A DNA stretch of 64,000 nucleotides, from assembly GCA_035578155.1 (NCBI GenBank), contig JAPWDM010000014.1, forward strand, positions 10,519,501 through 10,583,500, in the 5' to 3' direction. The notes beneath the pieces are model-generated. The model was not told where the DNA came from. It worked only from the letters and a program-made list of their open reading frames with translations, and made no database searches. Positions 11,064-22,700 of the stretch are shown here, piece by piece. A program made the translations under genes and the position numbers. Numbering within the stretch: position 1 is the first letter of the stretch; the number at the start of each line of letters is the position of its first letter. Source of the stretch: Brachynemurus nebulosus. Lineage: Eukaryota; Arthropoda; Insecta; Neuroptera; Myrmeleontidae.

Positions 11064-13918
11064 CTATACTTCTTTACTTTTTTCTGATCCCAAAAAATTT
11101 ATGATGTTTTTCAAAATTCGCGGATTTTTAGTAATCCGAGGCTTTCCATTTTCTAGTTTTTCACTCATTAGAGCTCTTATTCCGGTTTCTCCTTGAGTGT
11201 TAAATTGTTCTTTTAAAATATCATAAGTGATATTTTCACCTGCTATTTTTTTTAGCATTCCATTTGAAACAACTTTGTCTAGTGGCTGTAATGATGGTCT
11301 TATGGTTGCAATTCTTCGCAAACGTATTTGATTATATATGGCGTCTACAAACGACACAGTACTTGAAAACAATTTTTTACTTTCAATTAATAACGAACTT
11401 AGTTCAGCTAAAGTTTGAACATCATATAAAGCTTCATGAAAATTATCATCAGACTTTATTTCCAAAAAATCTCTTGCTAAGGTATTTAGCTTAAACATAC
11501 CCTCTCCCTTGCGTTGAGAAAGTTTTTTTTTGAATAATGGTAGTGTATCACTAAACCCAGCAATTATCTGGAAATGTTCAATCATATTTGTCGATGAAAG
11601 ATCACGAATAAGAAATGAAGCATCGAACTTAACATTGTGTGCAACAAGCACACAAGGTTTCTGTGAATAGCTTAAAAACTCGGAGAATGAAACCAAAGCG
11701 TTATATAAAGGAATAGTAAGAAGTCTGATATTTTTTAAATATAACTGACCACCAATTATTCTTAAACCCGTCTTTTCGGAGGCTTCTTGACTTATTTCTT
11801 TGGTTGGCGTGATGTATACACTGAATTCCTGGTCTTCAAACTTCGCTGCAATCTGTAAGATTTCATCAGATCTTCGTAGACCAGATGTTTCTAAATCAAA
11901 ATATACCACATTACAGGTCTCGGGTGAAATATCCATTTTTGTAAAGTTTATATGCTTAATTTGATCTTCTAAATTGAAATTTGTATTTATTTCATTTGAT
12001 GAAAATCCACAATTTGATTTATATTGCATACCTTCCGAATTTTCATTTTTTTTTCGTAATTGTTCTCTATTTTGAGCTAAAATATTTCTCCGTAATTTAG
12101 TGACAGGTAATTTTGCTTTTGTAGCTCTTCTAGTTCTAACCGAGTCTTTCTTACGTGCGAATTTTTTTAAACGTTTCGCAGGTGATAATAACAGTCCTTT
12201 TTCAACATTAATTAAATGAGATTCACCGTCATTTACTGTACATACAGTACTGGCATATCGAAAATCAGATGATTCACTACGACTGTAACAGTTAATTTTT
12301 GGTGACTTATGGCCCATGACATTATTGACACTCTCATTACCCTCACTTGATGCGGCTACTGAAAATTTATATGCATTTTTAGCATATTTTGAGAAAATTT
12401 GTGTTAATGTTACATGTAGATCTGGATCTTTAAATATAATTGTTTGTGGTATAGAATTCTCTGATGAATGATGATGACACCAACTTCCACAGTTTTCATG
12501 TTGATTAAACACGTGATCAGGAATAGAACATAAAGTAGCTGCAAGCCTTTCGCTTTTTCCTTTGTTTTGAATGACAGCGTAACTGAAACATTTTTTTAAG
12601 TGTAGAATGGCTCCCTTTTGCCTCATTTCTTTGAAATTTTTTTGTATTGCATATAAATCATTCACAAATGCCTTCCGAAGATGATTGCGATCAGCAAGTT
12701 TAAAAATTTTTTCGGTAGTTTTATTGCGTATAGAAGCTATCGTTGAGCTGTCTTCATCACCAATTACAACACGAGCTTTTAGATTGGATTCTTTTAGAAT
12801 TTCACTATCAACAACTAATTCTGCTCCTACAGAGGGCTCCATTGCCTTAGCACTACCTTGAAAATTTTTGCGGCAATCATGATCTGTTTTAGGGTGGCCA
12901 GCATCACACATATTACATTTACGATTGCGCGTGGCAAAATCTAAAATTTTTCCACTTAAAAACCCAATAATGCACCCGTAACCATTTAAACTGTCGTAGG
13001 TTTTTCCATTTCCTCGCTTACTCCAGCCCATATCGTACGATACAATTATGCTAATTATATCATTTATATTGGTATCAAATATCTCAACTGAAGTAGATGA
13101 AGAAGAAGTAATAGATTTATGAAGTTTGCAGTAATGTGGATAAATTTCCTCAGCAATCTCAATCGGTCTAAAATAAATAAATAAATAAATAATAGCTTAG
13201 AATTTATCAACAGATCATTGACAATAAACTATTTAAGCCCTTACAACTCAACACATAATTTGTCAATATTTTCCAGTATTAATTTGCGTTCTTCTTCGGC
13301 AGCTCTTTTGCAACTTTGTTTAGCTTCTTTTTCAATTATTGGACCTACTTCCCTCTCATATCGTTTGTACAAAGCCTGAGTTATTTCTGGAATGTTACAG
13401 CAAGCTAGTATTTTATTTAATGCTGTATGGCCTACACCAGCATCTATGCAACCTGGTAACAATAACATAAATAAAATATACTATATAATTATTTGATAAA
13501 TTACTCTTACAATGAATAAATATTATAAATAATAAATCTTACCCATGACAACTTTAGTATTAACATCAGATACACTGTATTTTTTATTAGAAGTCTTGTT
13601 AGTTTTCGTGTGAAATTTTCCAGTTGGAACTTTCGTTAAAATATTACATTTTTCACAATTAATCCATAAAACAGAATTCAACCCTAAATGAATCTCTTTC
13701 TTAGTATTTTCCAAATAAATGCGGTCTTTACATTGACAACACCTTAGATTTTTTGCCAATTCTTTAAGTTCAACTACACTTCTACCATCGTCTAGGTTAG
13801 ATTCGATCTCCGATTTTTTTTTTAATTTTCCTTCACGCATCTGATTAACAAATTTCAATTTTTTCTTCAGGACTTTTTGTTTAATATATTTACCTTTATG
13901 CCGTAACTGAGCAGACAT
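11064..13918 (-). CDS. Mutator-like transposase fused to DEDDh exonuclease (3 exons)
   Basis: Exons on the minus strand are 13918-13543, 13452-13245 and 13167-11064. The introns (13542-13453, 90 bp; 13244-13168, 77 bp) have donors GTAAGA and GTAAGG and acceptors ACCAG and TTTAG; their phases (1 and 2) match, giving 895 residues. Residues 60-91 form a CxxC/CxxC zinc-ribbon-like pair. Next comes the animal Mutator-like transposase family pattern (GCIDAGVGHTALNK, then SYDMGWSKRGNGKTYDSLNG); likely catalytic residues are D240, D332 or D334, and E473 (GNESVNN). A basic linker follows. An RNase T/DnaQ-type exonuclease spans about 614-790: D619 and E621 in FDLETSGL, D710 in AHNVKFDASFL, H772 and D777 in HEALYDV. 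The ~100-residue tail ends in a SEKLENGKPRITKN motif typical of these proteins. The ATG at 13918 is the first in exon 1. AATAAA at 10910-10905 could be the poly(A) signal. Whether it is an active transposase or a domesticated nuclease cannot be told from one copy. Confidence 0.88.
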
Positions 13919-15122
13919 TTTATTTTTTATATAAGAATTATCTATTTGTTCAGTAAAAAATTACATATATACGAGCGTAATATGTCAGGCGACATCTATG
14001 TAGGTATGGTATGTATGGTATGTATTATAGTCATGTATCTTATGTTTTATGTATAATGTGTACACACACCACAAAGTAACAAACACCATATATATAACTA
14101 GGTATCGGAAATTTTTCGGATCAGACAGTATCGTGTTTTGTATACGCGGGTATATTGACTTTTGTGTGATTGAATATTGTGATTAATATAAATAAAAGAT
14201 GAATACTTAGATATTTTGATAAACATACGTATAGAACACACACACACATATATGTATGCCGTATAAAAATATTATTTCCACGTATCTTATGTAAACATTT
14301 TTTTAAATTGTTATTATTGACCTGCCAAAACTGAAAAGTGCCACTATAATTTTTATTGACTATCGAACGAGTTTCTGTTTATATTGTCATTTAAATTAAA
14401 TAAATCCATCTTTTTTTATTGTTTTCAATTTAAAAAGAAGTATAGTTGTTTATTAGAAATTTGTTTTCTGTAACAAAAAATCTTAGCAAATATGTATCTG
14501 ATAGGTATTATAGTGGACCGTCTAAATATTTTCAACTTTTCAACATATGAACAATATATAAACAACTTGTCAATGAATTTTACAAAATTTTTTTCGATTT
14601 TTTGATTCTCTTATTTTTCTCAAATAAAAAAAGCCGCTAGTATTCTAAATGGCGAAAAATGTAATTTTTGACCAGTTCCATTCATTCAAATGTGCACAAT
14701 TTCATGAAGTTTAGTTGCAAAATTTTATTGCAATAAGTACGGTCCTGACCTGTCCGAAAAAACCTGCAATTCATCAAAACATCAAGTAAACATACCTGCG
14801 TATACAAAGTACGATACTGTATGATCCGAAAAATGTCCGATACCTGATAATATGTATTAAAATAGAATAACACTCTATGACACATTACTCAGTGGTCTGT
14901 ATGATAGACAAATAACATTATGTTTGTTGGGATAAACTGCGATGATGCCAAACTGTTTATCATAAAAACCTTTGATAGTGTAAGTGTACATGGACAGGCT
15001 ATATTTGATAGTATGCATACATAACACTATCAAAAGTAGTAGGTGCCAACACATCTATCCATTAAACAAAAAGTAATTGTAGGTTTACAATTTTTTCTAC
15101 TAGCATGTCACAAGGTAACCAC
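13919..15122. other. upstream region of the Mutator gene; no other gene seen
   Basis: AT-rich with TATGTAGGTATGGTATGTAT-type and (CA)n tracts, typical insect non-coding DNA. No 9-bp duplication or terminal inverted repeat expected of a Mutator element could be found by eye here or at 10834-11063. The frame at 14682-14885 is not convincing. Confidence 0.5.
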
Positions 15123-15819
15123 CTTAAGCTGTGACTGGCTTACAAATGACTCCAAGCGAATTTCACTTTTTTTATGTTAGTTGGCTTCTAGTGTTCTATG
15201 GTATACTCACTATATATATAGGTAGCATGTGTAAATTACGTATGTATATTTTGAGTAAAATTTCAAAACGTCAAATGTCAAAAACTAATATATTTAAATA
15301 GCAAAATTAATCGCAATAATCGCAATTAAATTGAATTTGAATGAATTTAAAAAATATTGTTAAAGTTTGCATTTTTTTGATAGTAATTTACTGTTAATAT
15401 GTAGGTAATATTAAAATCATTTAGGTAATTTAATATGTAGGTAATATTAAAATCATTTAAATATCCATAAACGACACAGTAATAATCATGTACCTAATAG
15501 TATAGGCGTCAATTATATTTTTTTTATTTATACCTTACTGCTAACAAGAAAGATTAAAAAAAAATTAGCAATTACGAAAAAAATCTAATTAATTTTTAAT
15601 TTTATACGTTCGACTATTAAATTATTAATAGTTAGGTCCAGAATTAACGTTTTAAATCTTTATTTTTGTAATAAAGAAAAATACCCCCTTTACCCCAAAA
15701 ACTTGGCGAACTGAGTTCAGCAGAAAGTTTGGTGAAGTGCAAGTTGGTCACACGTTAGAATGTGGAAAGTGCAAAACTATGAGGGATACTCAGAGGTCAA
15801 AATCTCTGAGTACCCCTAA
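15123..15819 (+). repeat. long direct repeat B (right of the Mutator gene)
   Basis: Second copy of the repeat at 9168-9857, in the same orientation, with small indels (for example an extra AATTAATCGCAATAATCGC-type segment near 15304). Its terminal hairpin (15783-15816) pairs GGGATACTCAGAG with CTCTGAGTACCC and is again followed by CTAA. The hairpin base pairs differ from copy A in several places while pairing is kept. Confidence 0.8.
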
Positions 15820-16907
15820 CAAAAGTGTAAGTATGTATACTATACACATTTTATCTGAGTTATAAAAAGACCAATATATCTTTCATGAACCAGAAAATCT
15901 TCTGTATATTTTTCCAAAAAATTTTTAATCGATTTTTAAAATAATGGTACTATTTTTACTATGGTAATTTCCTGATACAATCATATCACTAAAATCTTAC
16001 CAGTTATAAATAACATAATATACTTATAGGAACCAAAATAACTATACTTACTCATTTTAAACGAATTATTAACAAGCAACAATCAGGGGACAGTAATTAA
16101 CCAATTTTAAAAATATTTATTTCTATGAAAATATTTTGACCACTCCAGTGTTATTAATCACTGAGGCGTAATACATAAATTTCAACCAAACAAATCCACT
16201 GCAAGCAATGCAGTTATAATGTAACGACCCATTGCAAATATTTTGGAAAAATTAAAAGACCGTAACGCGTAAATGATTCGTACGTATACATACATATTGA
16301 CTTGATCTTTAGGGTCACCCACAAAATTGACCATTAATCACATTAAATTACGTACAGGATGTTACTCTTAAAACTATTGTTTATTGTTGGTAGCATTAGG
16401 TACAGTGTATTATGTTCTAATATTGATTTTAATGTTAGAGTAAAGCAGATGTTTTTAATTGTAAAATAATTTCGTTTATATTATTTCAAAGTTAAGTTGT
16501 TACATAAGTATAGCATTTAAGGTGTTACATCACTTTGAAAAAAAAAATGTTTCATTATTTTTTTGGCTTAAATAATACATTAACGTCTCCAGTATGATAC
16601 TCAAAACGAACTATGACTGTGGAAATATTTTAAAAATTGTTTTGAACCCGATTTGTGAATCGACTTTGAGTGGTTGAAAACACTCAAAAACGCCGGCCGA
16701 TTCACTCAAAACGTGTAGCATTTTGGAGCCTCTGAGCTTGGTCGGTAAGTTTTTTTCATTGCTTTATTCCATTATTTCATGTGTTGAATGTCATACTATG
16801 CGTTTTTCTCAAAACTACGTTTACCAAAACCGTGGGCAAAATAACTACAGCAATTTTCATTCAATTGACTTAAAATTTTACTTGTAGCTCCTTAGATAAA
16901 TCTAGAG
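15820..16907. other. intergenic, nothing recognised
   Basis: AT-rich, without a supported gene. A short inverted pair (GAGTGGTTGAAAACACTC) lies near 16668. Confidence 0.5.
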
Positions 16908-17303
16908 TAGTGATGAGCAAAATTAGTCTTGCTCTTGCATTTTTTGCAAGACCAAGACCAAGACTATAAATATAGCTGCAAGACCAATACCAAGACTCAA
17001 GTGAGCAAGACCAAGACAGAAGTACCAAGACTTTTTGCTAAACTATTTAAATAGTTTGAAAGTATAATTAATACCGTAAACAGAGAAAATTCTGATTTTT
17101 GAAGGAAAAAATTCGCTAATAAAAAAATGCAAGAAAGTGGGAGATTTTTAAGCAATACCGAGAGCAAGACCAAGACGAAGACTGCATTTTGCAAGACCAA
17201 GACCAAGACTCAAACTGCTCTAGCAAGACCAAGACCAAGATTCTTAATGCAAGAACGAGATCAAGACCAAGACTGCCAAGTCTTGGTCTTGGTCTTGCAT
17301 TTG
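16908..17303 (+). mobile_element. hAT-type MITE made of CAAGAC hexamers, copy 1
   Basis: Begins TAGTGATGAGCAAAATTAGT and is composed largely of AAGACC/AAGACT units on one strand; the right arm turns back to TCTTGGTCTTGGTCTTGCA. Copies lie inverted at 33337-33833 and 43133-43577. The right end here is damaged (GCTAATCTA). The flanks TCTAGAG and TCTAGTG look like remains of the target duplication. Frames such as 17127-17312 (KTKTKT) merely translate the hexamer. Confidence 0.8.
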
Positions 17304-17856
17304 CTAATCTAGTGCGGTACCTATAGGGCGGACAAATAAATTTTTATAAATTAGTGTAAAGACTTTTTCATCGATTTTCAAAATTTTTTGTCGAACTGGT
17401 GCCATTTATCGATGTCATATTATTTTATACTTTCACTTACAAAATAAGAATGTCTTTGTAAATTTCAAGTTTAAAATTTGCCCGGTTATCATACAAATTT
17501 TTAAATGATAAGCTTAAAAAGAAAAGTCGTTAAAGGATTGCGATGAAAAAAGTCAGGTTTTGATTAAAAGGTACGATCGAAGGTTCCTTCGTGAAACACT
17601 TTCTTTTTAGTATGTTGAGAGGAGAGATTTCTTCGAAAATACGAGTTTTATTTATTGATAAAAATCCATCAAAAATCGTATGTTTGTGATGAAAAAAGTC
17701 AGTTTTCGATAAAAATGTACGATCTTAGGTTGCTTCGAAACATATTTGCGTTTTAAGATTCAGTAATTAGTCTTTAATGGAAATCCCTTCTCTTCACTCA
17801 CTCTTTACGTATCTATGTGTATAATTACTGTATTTTTATTCAAAAATTTACTCCAT
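17304..17856. other. intergenic, nothing recognised
   Basis: Contains a weak internal duplication (GATGAAAAAAGTCAG at about 17541 and 17689, each followed by a TACGATC..AGGTT.CTTCG-like block). No gene. Confidence 0.45.
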
Positions 17857-20129
17857 GTAGGGTAGACAGGGGCATGTACTAACAGATTTTACTTTTTTAC
17901 ATATTAAACGGAAATGAAACTAGTTAGCGATTTTTTTTGTAAACGTTATGAAGCATCAACTATCTGTCTATAATTTTTGATAAAAAAAACTTACATATCC
18001 CTTGTACTTTCTATGGAAAAACCCATTTTCTTAAAAAATGTGTTTGTTAATACTTACCCCACTTTTGGGGCAAGTTTTAACAACGTTGGGGTAAGTATTA
18101 ACATTAGAGTTTTAATATGATTATGATATTTTGTAGATATGTACTTATAGGAAATAAAACAAAGTATCATATTTAACGTATTTATTATTAGAAAGGAATT
18201 AATTTGACATAGAAAATTCTTATTTTAGATTTATCTTTACTTAATTAGTTAAAGTTAATCATTATTTTAATTTTTTCCTGAGGCAATAGTTAGTCAGTCC
18301 TTATTAAGTAGCAAATTACGTCACTTTGACCTTGATAACGAAACAAAAATTGGTAAATTTTCAGTCTTCGATAGACAACCACAATCGTTTAATATCTTAT
18401 ATATTAAAAAATATTTACTTATTAAAAAATTAGTCTTCGTCTTATTTAACATTATTATAATTCTTGAAATATATAGATCAAGCAAAACTCTTCCTCTGCT
18501 TCACTGCAGAAAAGATATAAAAACTAAAACCATTTAAATTTAACACTCACATATGTACACACACATACATGCAAGCATATTTGGCAATGTCACGAAAAAA
18601 ATTTTGGTAACTTCGAAGCATGAAAATGACGATATTTGGATTTTGAAATCGGGATGAATACAATAACCTCCTTATAGGGAAGTTAAAAACATAGTCTTTG
18701 TTGCATAAAATTTAAACCAGGTAAATGTTAACATGTTAGTACTTACCCCATGCATTTTGTTAATACTTGCCCCGAAGGTAAATTTTTTACAAATTTAAAT
18801 TTTTAAAAAGAATACGTTGATAATGCGGTAAAATTTAAACAAAATACAATACCAGATGGAATATGCTACCGTTTGAAATAAATTTAGTCTCTTTTAGGTA
18901 TACAATCATGCTTGAAATCAAAAAACCGTCGACTTAAAAATGTTCTTTTACACAGAGAAAAAATTCCAGTAAAAATTACTGAGCTGCCTCCGGTAAACGA
19001 GTTTTAAGTGACCAGTCCGTAGGAAATTATTAAGCAAAAATATAAAAAATGCGTTTCAAACATTATTTTTTACGATTCATTTGAAAATTTTTCCTATACA
19101 CCTTAAGAATTTTTCCTATAAAGCTGCGTAATTTTTCCTATACAGCTGCGTAAAATTCGATGGGGTAGTAAAATTTCAAGTGGACACCGGGAAAATTTAC
19201 TTAATTTTTTGTAAAATTATACTGGACATAGAATAATTTTTACTGAGTCGGTGTGTATTTCAGCACCACTGCATACCAAATATTACATAGAACAGATTAA
19301 ACAAAACAAGCACGCAACCACCACGCAACCTTGAGGCCCAGAGAGCATGCGTGTTAGACAATACACGACTTACAGACGCAGCAACCGTGGCAACCGTTGG
19401 TTCGTCAGTTGGCCAATAGCAATGATAGTGATTGGATGTTTATAAAGTGTTTTTTTTTTTTTTTTTTTTATAATAAATTATTATTTAAGTATTGGACTTT
19501 CCATTTAAAACAAAAAATTGTTGTGTTTCATGAATTTTTGGTTATAATTGAAATATGTTTTTATACAAATTATTATAATGTGCTTATTGTTAAAAATTTT
19601 TATAATGTAATATTTCAAATAAAGAATTTATATATTTTTTTCCACAAATAATAAAAAACCACAAAAAATTTTTTCTATATTAATAATTTGATTTTAATGC
19701 TTACCCTTCTATCAATATCCTTTTAAACTATTTTAATTCAATTATTTATTAATAAATAAAAAAAAACCTTATTTATAAATAATACGGTAATTTTTACTGA
19801 GCTGTAGCGTAATTTAAAATTTTACTATAAATTATCGTAGTTTTTACTTAGCCTGTCACTTATGTCCGCATTACCAGAGAGCTCAGTAATTTTTTACCAG
19901 AAATTTCAGTAAAAATTACTGTATTTTTTTCTCAGTGTACCTAATAAAATCTACGCCTTACTCACAACTTTGTTTTGCGGCAACCGGCCGAAGACTGATT
20001 GGTCACAACGTGTCCGTGGCCATCTACTGATGACAGCAACCGGACGTACTTAATTTTTTCGTCCGTAGTTTGGCGGAAAATGGCCTGTTAATACTTACCC
20101 CCGTTAATACTAGCCCCTGTCTCCCCTAC
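17857..20129. mobile_element. 2.3-kb inverted-repeat element with TTAATACTTACCCC motifs
   Basis: The ends are reverse complements: GTAGGGTAGACAGGGGCATG on the left, and AGCCCCTGTCTCCCCTAC on the right. Just inside both ends, and again in the middle, are copies of TTAATACTTACCCC or its complement (about 18046, 18090, 18735, 18756, 20088, 20104), often as back-to-back palindromes, which looks like a transposase-binding array. No transposase frame remains. No convincing target duplication was found, so the superfamily is not assigned. It is interrupted by a second element at 18951-19937. Confidence 0.7.
18951..19937. mobile_element. nested MITE with CAC(A/T)GAGAAAAA ends and TA flanks
   Basis: A 987-bp element whose ends are CACAGAGAAAAAATTCCAGT and, reading inward from the right, CACTGAGAAAAAAATACAGT; TA lies on both sides (18949-18950, 19938-19939). 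Subterminal AGTAAAAATTACTG palindromes recur at both ends. A long T-run lies at about 19450-19468. The 84-codon frame at 19397-19651 is T-rich and not credible. End structure links it to the elements at 69-896, 47700-48526 and 35309-39687. Confidence 0.75.
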
Positions 20130-20739
20130 TTAGCAAGAATTTTAAGAATCAATTCTAGTGAATTCAGAATTAAAATTAAATTCCTGATTGAACGTGGAAT
20201 TTGAAATTCTGTGTAAAATAATTGTGCGTAACTCATTAACGAAAAAAAAACCTATTATAATTAGGTTCTATTCTGCGAATCACCAAGTATAAAATTACAT
20301 AAAAATTTAAATTTGCACGAATTGTTTTTTTGTTATTTATTAAACAAATCGTTGTAATAAATTTATCACTACACATTATTTTTAGCAAGCAATTGCATTG
20401 CATTAAATGTGCATGTTTGTATGCGAATTGTAAACAAGAAAAAAAGCGAGCATAAAAAATAATAATAAACAGTTTACAAGATTATGTTATAAGTGAGAAC
20501 GCATGCGTGACAATTTATATTAAGTATTTTCAATTATAACTTATATCTACATAATTTTTTATCAACATACACCGTATACACCGATGTGCTCAAGTATGTG
20601 GATATACTTAATAATTTAATACTTGTGCCTCCTATAAAATGTGTTTACATGCTATCAAGCAATGTGTTTGTAATATATTTTTCGAAATGGATACAGTGGT
20701 AAGCAAACGGTTTTAATCAGATTTTTATGATTGTTCTTA
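20130..20739. other. intergenic, nothing recognised
   Basis: AT-rich. Last bases (20737-20739) are the TTA target copy of the next element. Confidence 0.5.
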
Positions 20740-21501
20740 GGGTACGTGTCCATTTGAGAGTAACTAGCAGAAGTAACTATCCAGAAAGTTGATAGTTCAT
20801 TGTCCACTTGAGAGTACTTTCAATAACTTTCATTCTCCGGAAAACTGTCTGATAGCAAACTCTTCGATAGTGCCCTCAAAACCGTGTCGACGTACAACAG
20901 TAGACAGCTAATGTCAAAATTTGATTAAGAAACATTGATGTGATTTTTATTTGCTATTAACGTTAAAAAAAGTTATGGAGAGAGAAAAATTTTCTTCATT
21001 TTATGATCACAGTTTTTATAATTTTTATATTTTCCATTAAAAAAAAATGTTAAGTTTGACAAATATTTAATTAATTTTGTATCTTCTTCTTTAATTCACT
21101 CCTGCCTATTCATTTATAAATTAATTTCAATAATTAACTCTGATATGTTAATTTCTTTCAATATTCAGTTTAACAGTTCATTAAACAAAAAAGAGTACTA
21201 ACGTATAATAGCTACATTCTGCGTACAACAAAATACGACAAATTAGTATAAATAGAAACAACGTACAAAATCAATTATATTGCTGAGAGTGCTGTCACAA
21301 TACGAACATGTTTCGAATTTTGAGAGTAACTGTCGGAGAGATGAAATTTATGCTTGTCCACTTGAGAGAACTAGAAATTTATCTACTCTCCGAGAGTTTT
21401 TGCGTGAACTATCGGATAGTACTATCAGTCCTATGTCCACTTCTAATTACGACTCTCGAGAGCAGCTCGCGATAGTTTTTCTCTCAGATGGACACGTACC
21501 C
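20740..21501. mobile_element. PIF/Harbinger-type MITE
   Basis: A 762-bp element. The ends GGGTACGTGTCCATTTGAGA and its complement TCTCAGATGGACACGTACCC are flanked by TTA on both sides (20737-20739, 21502-21504). The motif GTCCACTTGAGAG is repeated inside each arm (about 20800 and 21355), so the arms carry sub-repeats. The 76-codon frame at 21280-21510 lies in the right arm and is not a gene. Confidence 0.85.
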
Positions 21502-21953
21502 TTACAGTAAATGTAGGCTAGATGTGTACAATAAAATTATAAAGTGTTAATGGTGCTTCCAATTTCTTCATAAAACATTCAAAAACTGTTGCGCAGAAAA
21601 TCTTATGAAGAAAATACAAAAATTGAAACACCAAATAAGAGAACTGAACACACAGTACCATTGTCACCGGTCCTTGAATGAAAATCACTCCGTTTAAAAT
21701 TTTGATATGAAAATGCCGAAATAGAATCACAAACAGAATTTTAAAATTTTGCTAATTATTCTGTAAGTATATGGAAATAAGAGCAGAAGTCGGTTCCATC
21801 AATAATCAACTTCTTCCGTTTTCGAGTATTAAACGATATTTCAACTTCAAATCTCGGTAACTTTGCTTAGTCGAGCAAAATCAAACCAAAATATGAGATG
21901 ATGTTTTGGGTCAGTGGTATTTGGTCTAATGGGATTTTTCAAAATATAAAAAA
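21502..21953. other. intergenic, nothing recognised
   Basis: No supported feature; the frame at 21518-21730 is not convincing. Confidence 0.45.
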
Positions 21954-22045
21954 ACTAGCTGACCTGGTCACGCGTTGCTGTGGCTCAGTAGTTATAATTG
22001 ATTGAATTAATTTTTTATTATCATTTTGACACAATCAAATCAATA

Positions 22046-22343
22046 TTTACTAATAAAGCTGAAAATAGTTTAGCCAATTTTAAATCATATGGGATTGAGA
22101 ATAGGCGTGAGAATAAAATGCTTCGCTCGCTAAACAGTTCAAAATTCTATAAACGGTTAATTCCATGTAATGCTTCGCTCCGCTCGCCATACGGTTTACT
22201 AATAAAGCTGAAAATAGTTTAGCCAATTTTAAATCATATAGGATTTAAAATAGAAGCGAGAATAAAGTGCTTCGCTTCGCTCGCTAAACAGTTCAAAATT
22301 CTATAAAAGATTAATTCCATGTAATGCTTCGCTCCGCTCGCCA
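22046..22343 (+). repeat. 149-bp tandem duplication with GCTTCGCTCGC clusters
   Basis: Two adjacent units (22046-22194 and 22195-22343) share TTTACTAATAAAGCTGAAAA, GCTTCGCTCGCTAAACAG and GCTTCGCTCCGCTCGCCATA. They are GC-spiked in an AT-rich setting, and differ at only a few positions. Confidence 0.85.
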
Positions 22344-22530
22344 TACGATTACGAAAAATTAAAAAAAAATTTTATCTAAAAAATATAAAAATAAAATTTG
22401 GGGTGGACCATGCGCCATCTGGTGGTATTTTCCATTAATACGAATATCATATTCATCTTACCCATTAAAAATACATCATCATACTGATTTTCATGACAAT
22501 CGGTTGAACGGGGCAAAAGTTGCTACTCTG

Positions 22531-22548
22531 CAGCGCCACCTGGTGGCG
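22531..22548. promoter_or_regulatory. CTCF-like palindromic motif
   Basis: CAGCGCCACCTGGTGGCG holds AGCGCCACCT, the reverse complement of the insect CTCF core AGGTGGCGCT, and a palindromic CCACCTGGTGG. A weaker sister site, GCGCCATCTGGTGG, lies at about 22410. Binding is inferred from the motif only. Confidence 0.35.
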
Positions 22549-22700
22549 AGTGGCATCAATGAGCATATCATACAAACCTTCTCCGTGGAAAAGTACATAT
22601 AGGTATATATCAATTTTCATAATAATCGGTCCAGTAGTTTTTGAGTTCATCGATGACATAAAGACAAACATTCATTTTTATATACGATATAAAGATGAAA

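Larger units (their letters stand above)
21954..22700 (+). repeat. ACTAGCTGACC-type dispersed repeat
   Basis: Starts ACTAGCTGACCTGGTCACGC and ends with AATCGGTCCAGTAGTTTTTG and TTTTTATATACGATATAAAG, an arrangement I know from abundant non-autonomous repeats in insects. Inside are a 149-bp tandem duplication and two GCGCCAYCTGGTGG sites. No open frame with a domain is present. The class (non-LTR-like or Helitron-like) is not settled. Confidence 0.6.

Noticed and set aside
11064..13031. 655-residue protein starting at the ATG at 13031 as the complete gene
   Set aside because: The frame stays open upstream to an acceptor at 13168, and that upstream part holds the first candidate catalytic Asp (SYD) and joins in phase with two further exons.
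13241..13468. Separate 75-residue protein starting MLLLPGCIDAG
   Set aside because: The first residues are translated intron; an acceptor (ACCAG) at 13454-13453 and a donor (GTAAGG) at 13244 show that this is the middle exon of the Mutator gene.
9168..15819. LTR retrotransposon with repeats A and B as LTRs
   Set aside because: No TG..CA ends, no primer-binding site, no gag-pol; the enclosed gene is a Mutator-type transposase on the opposite strand, and a third partial copy lies upstream.
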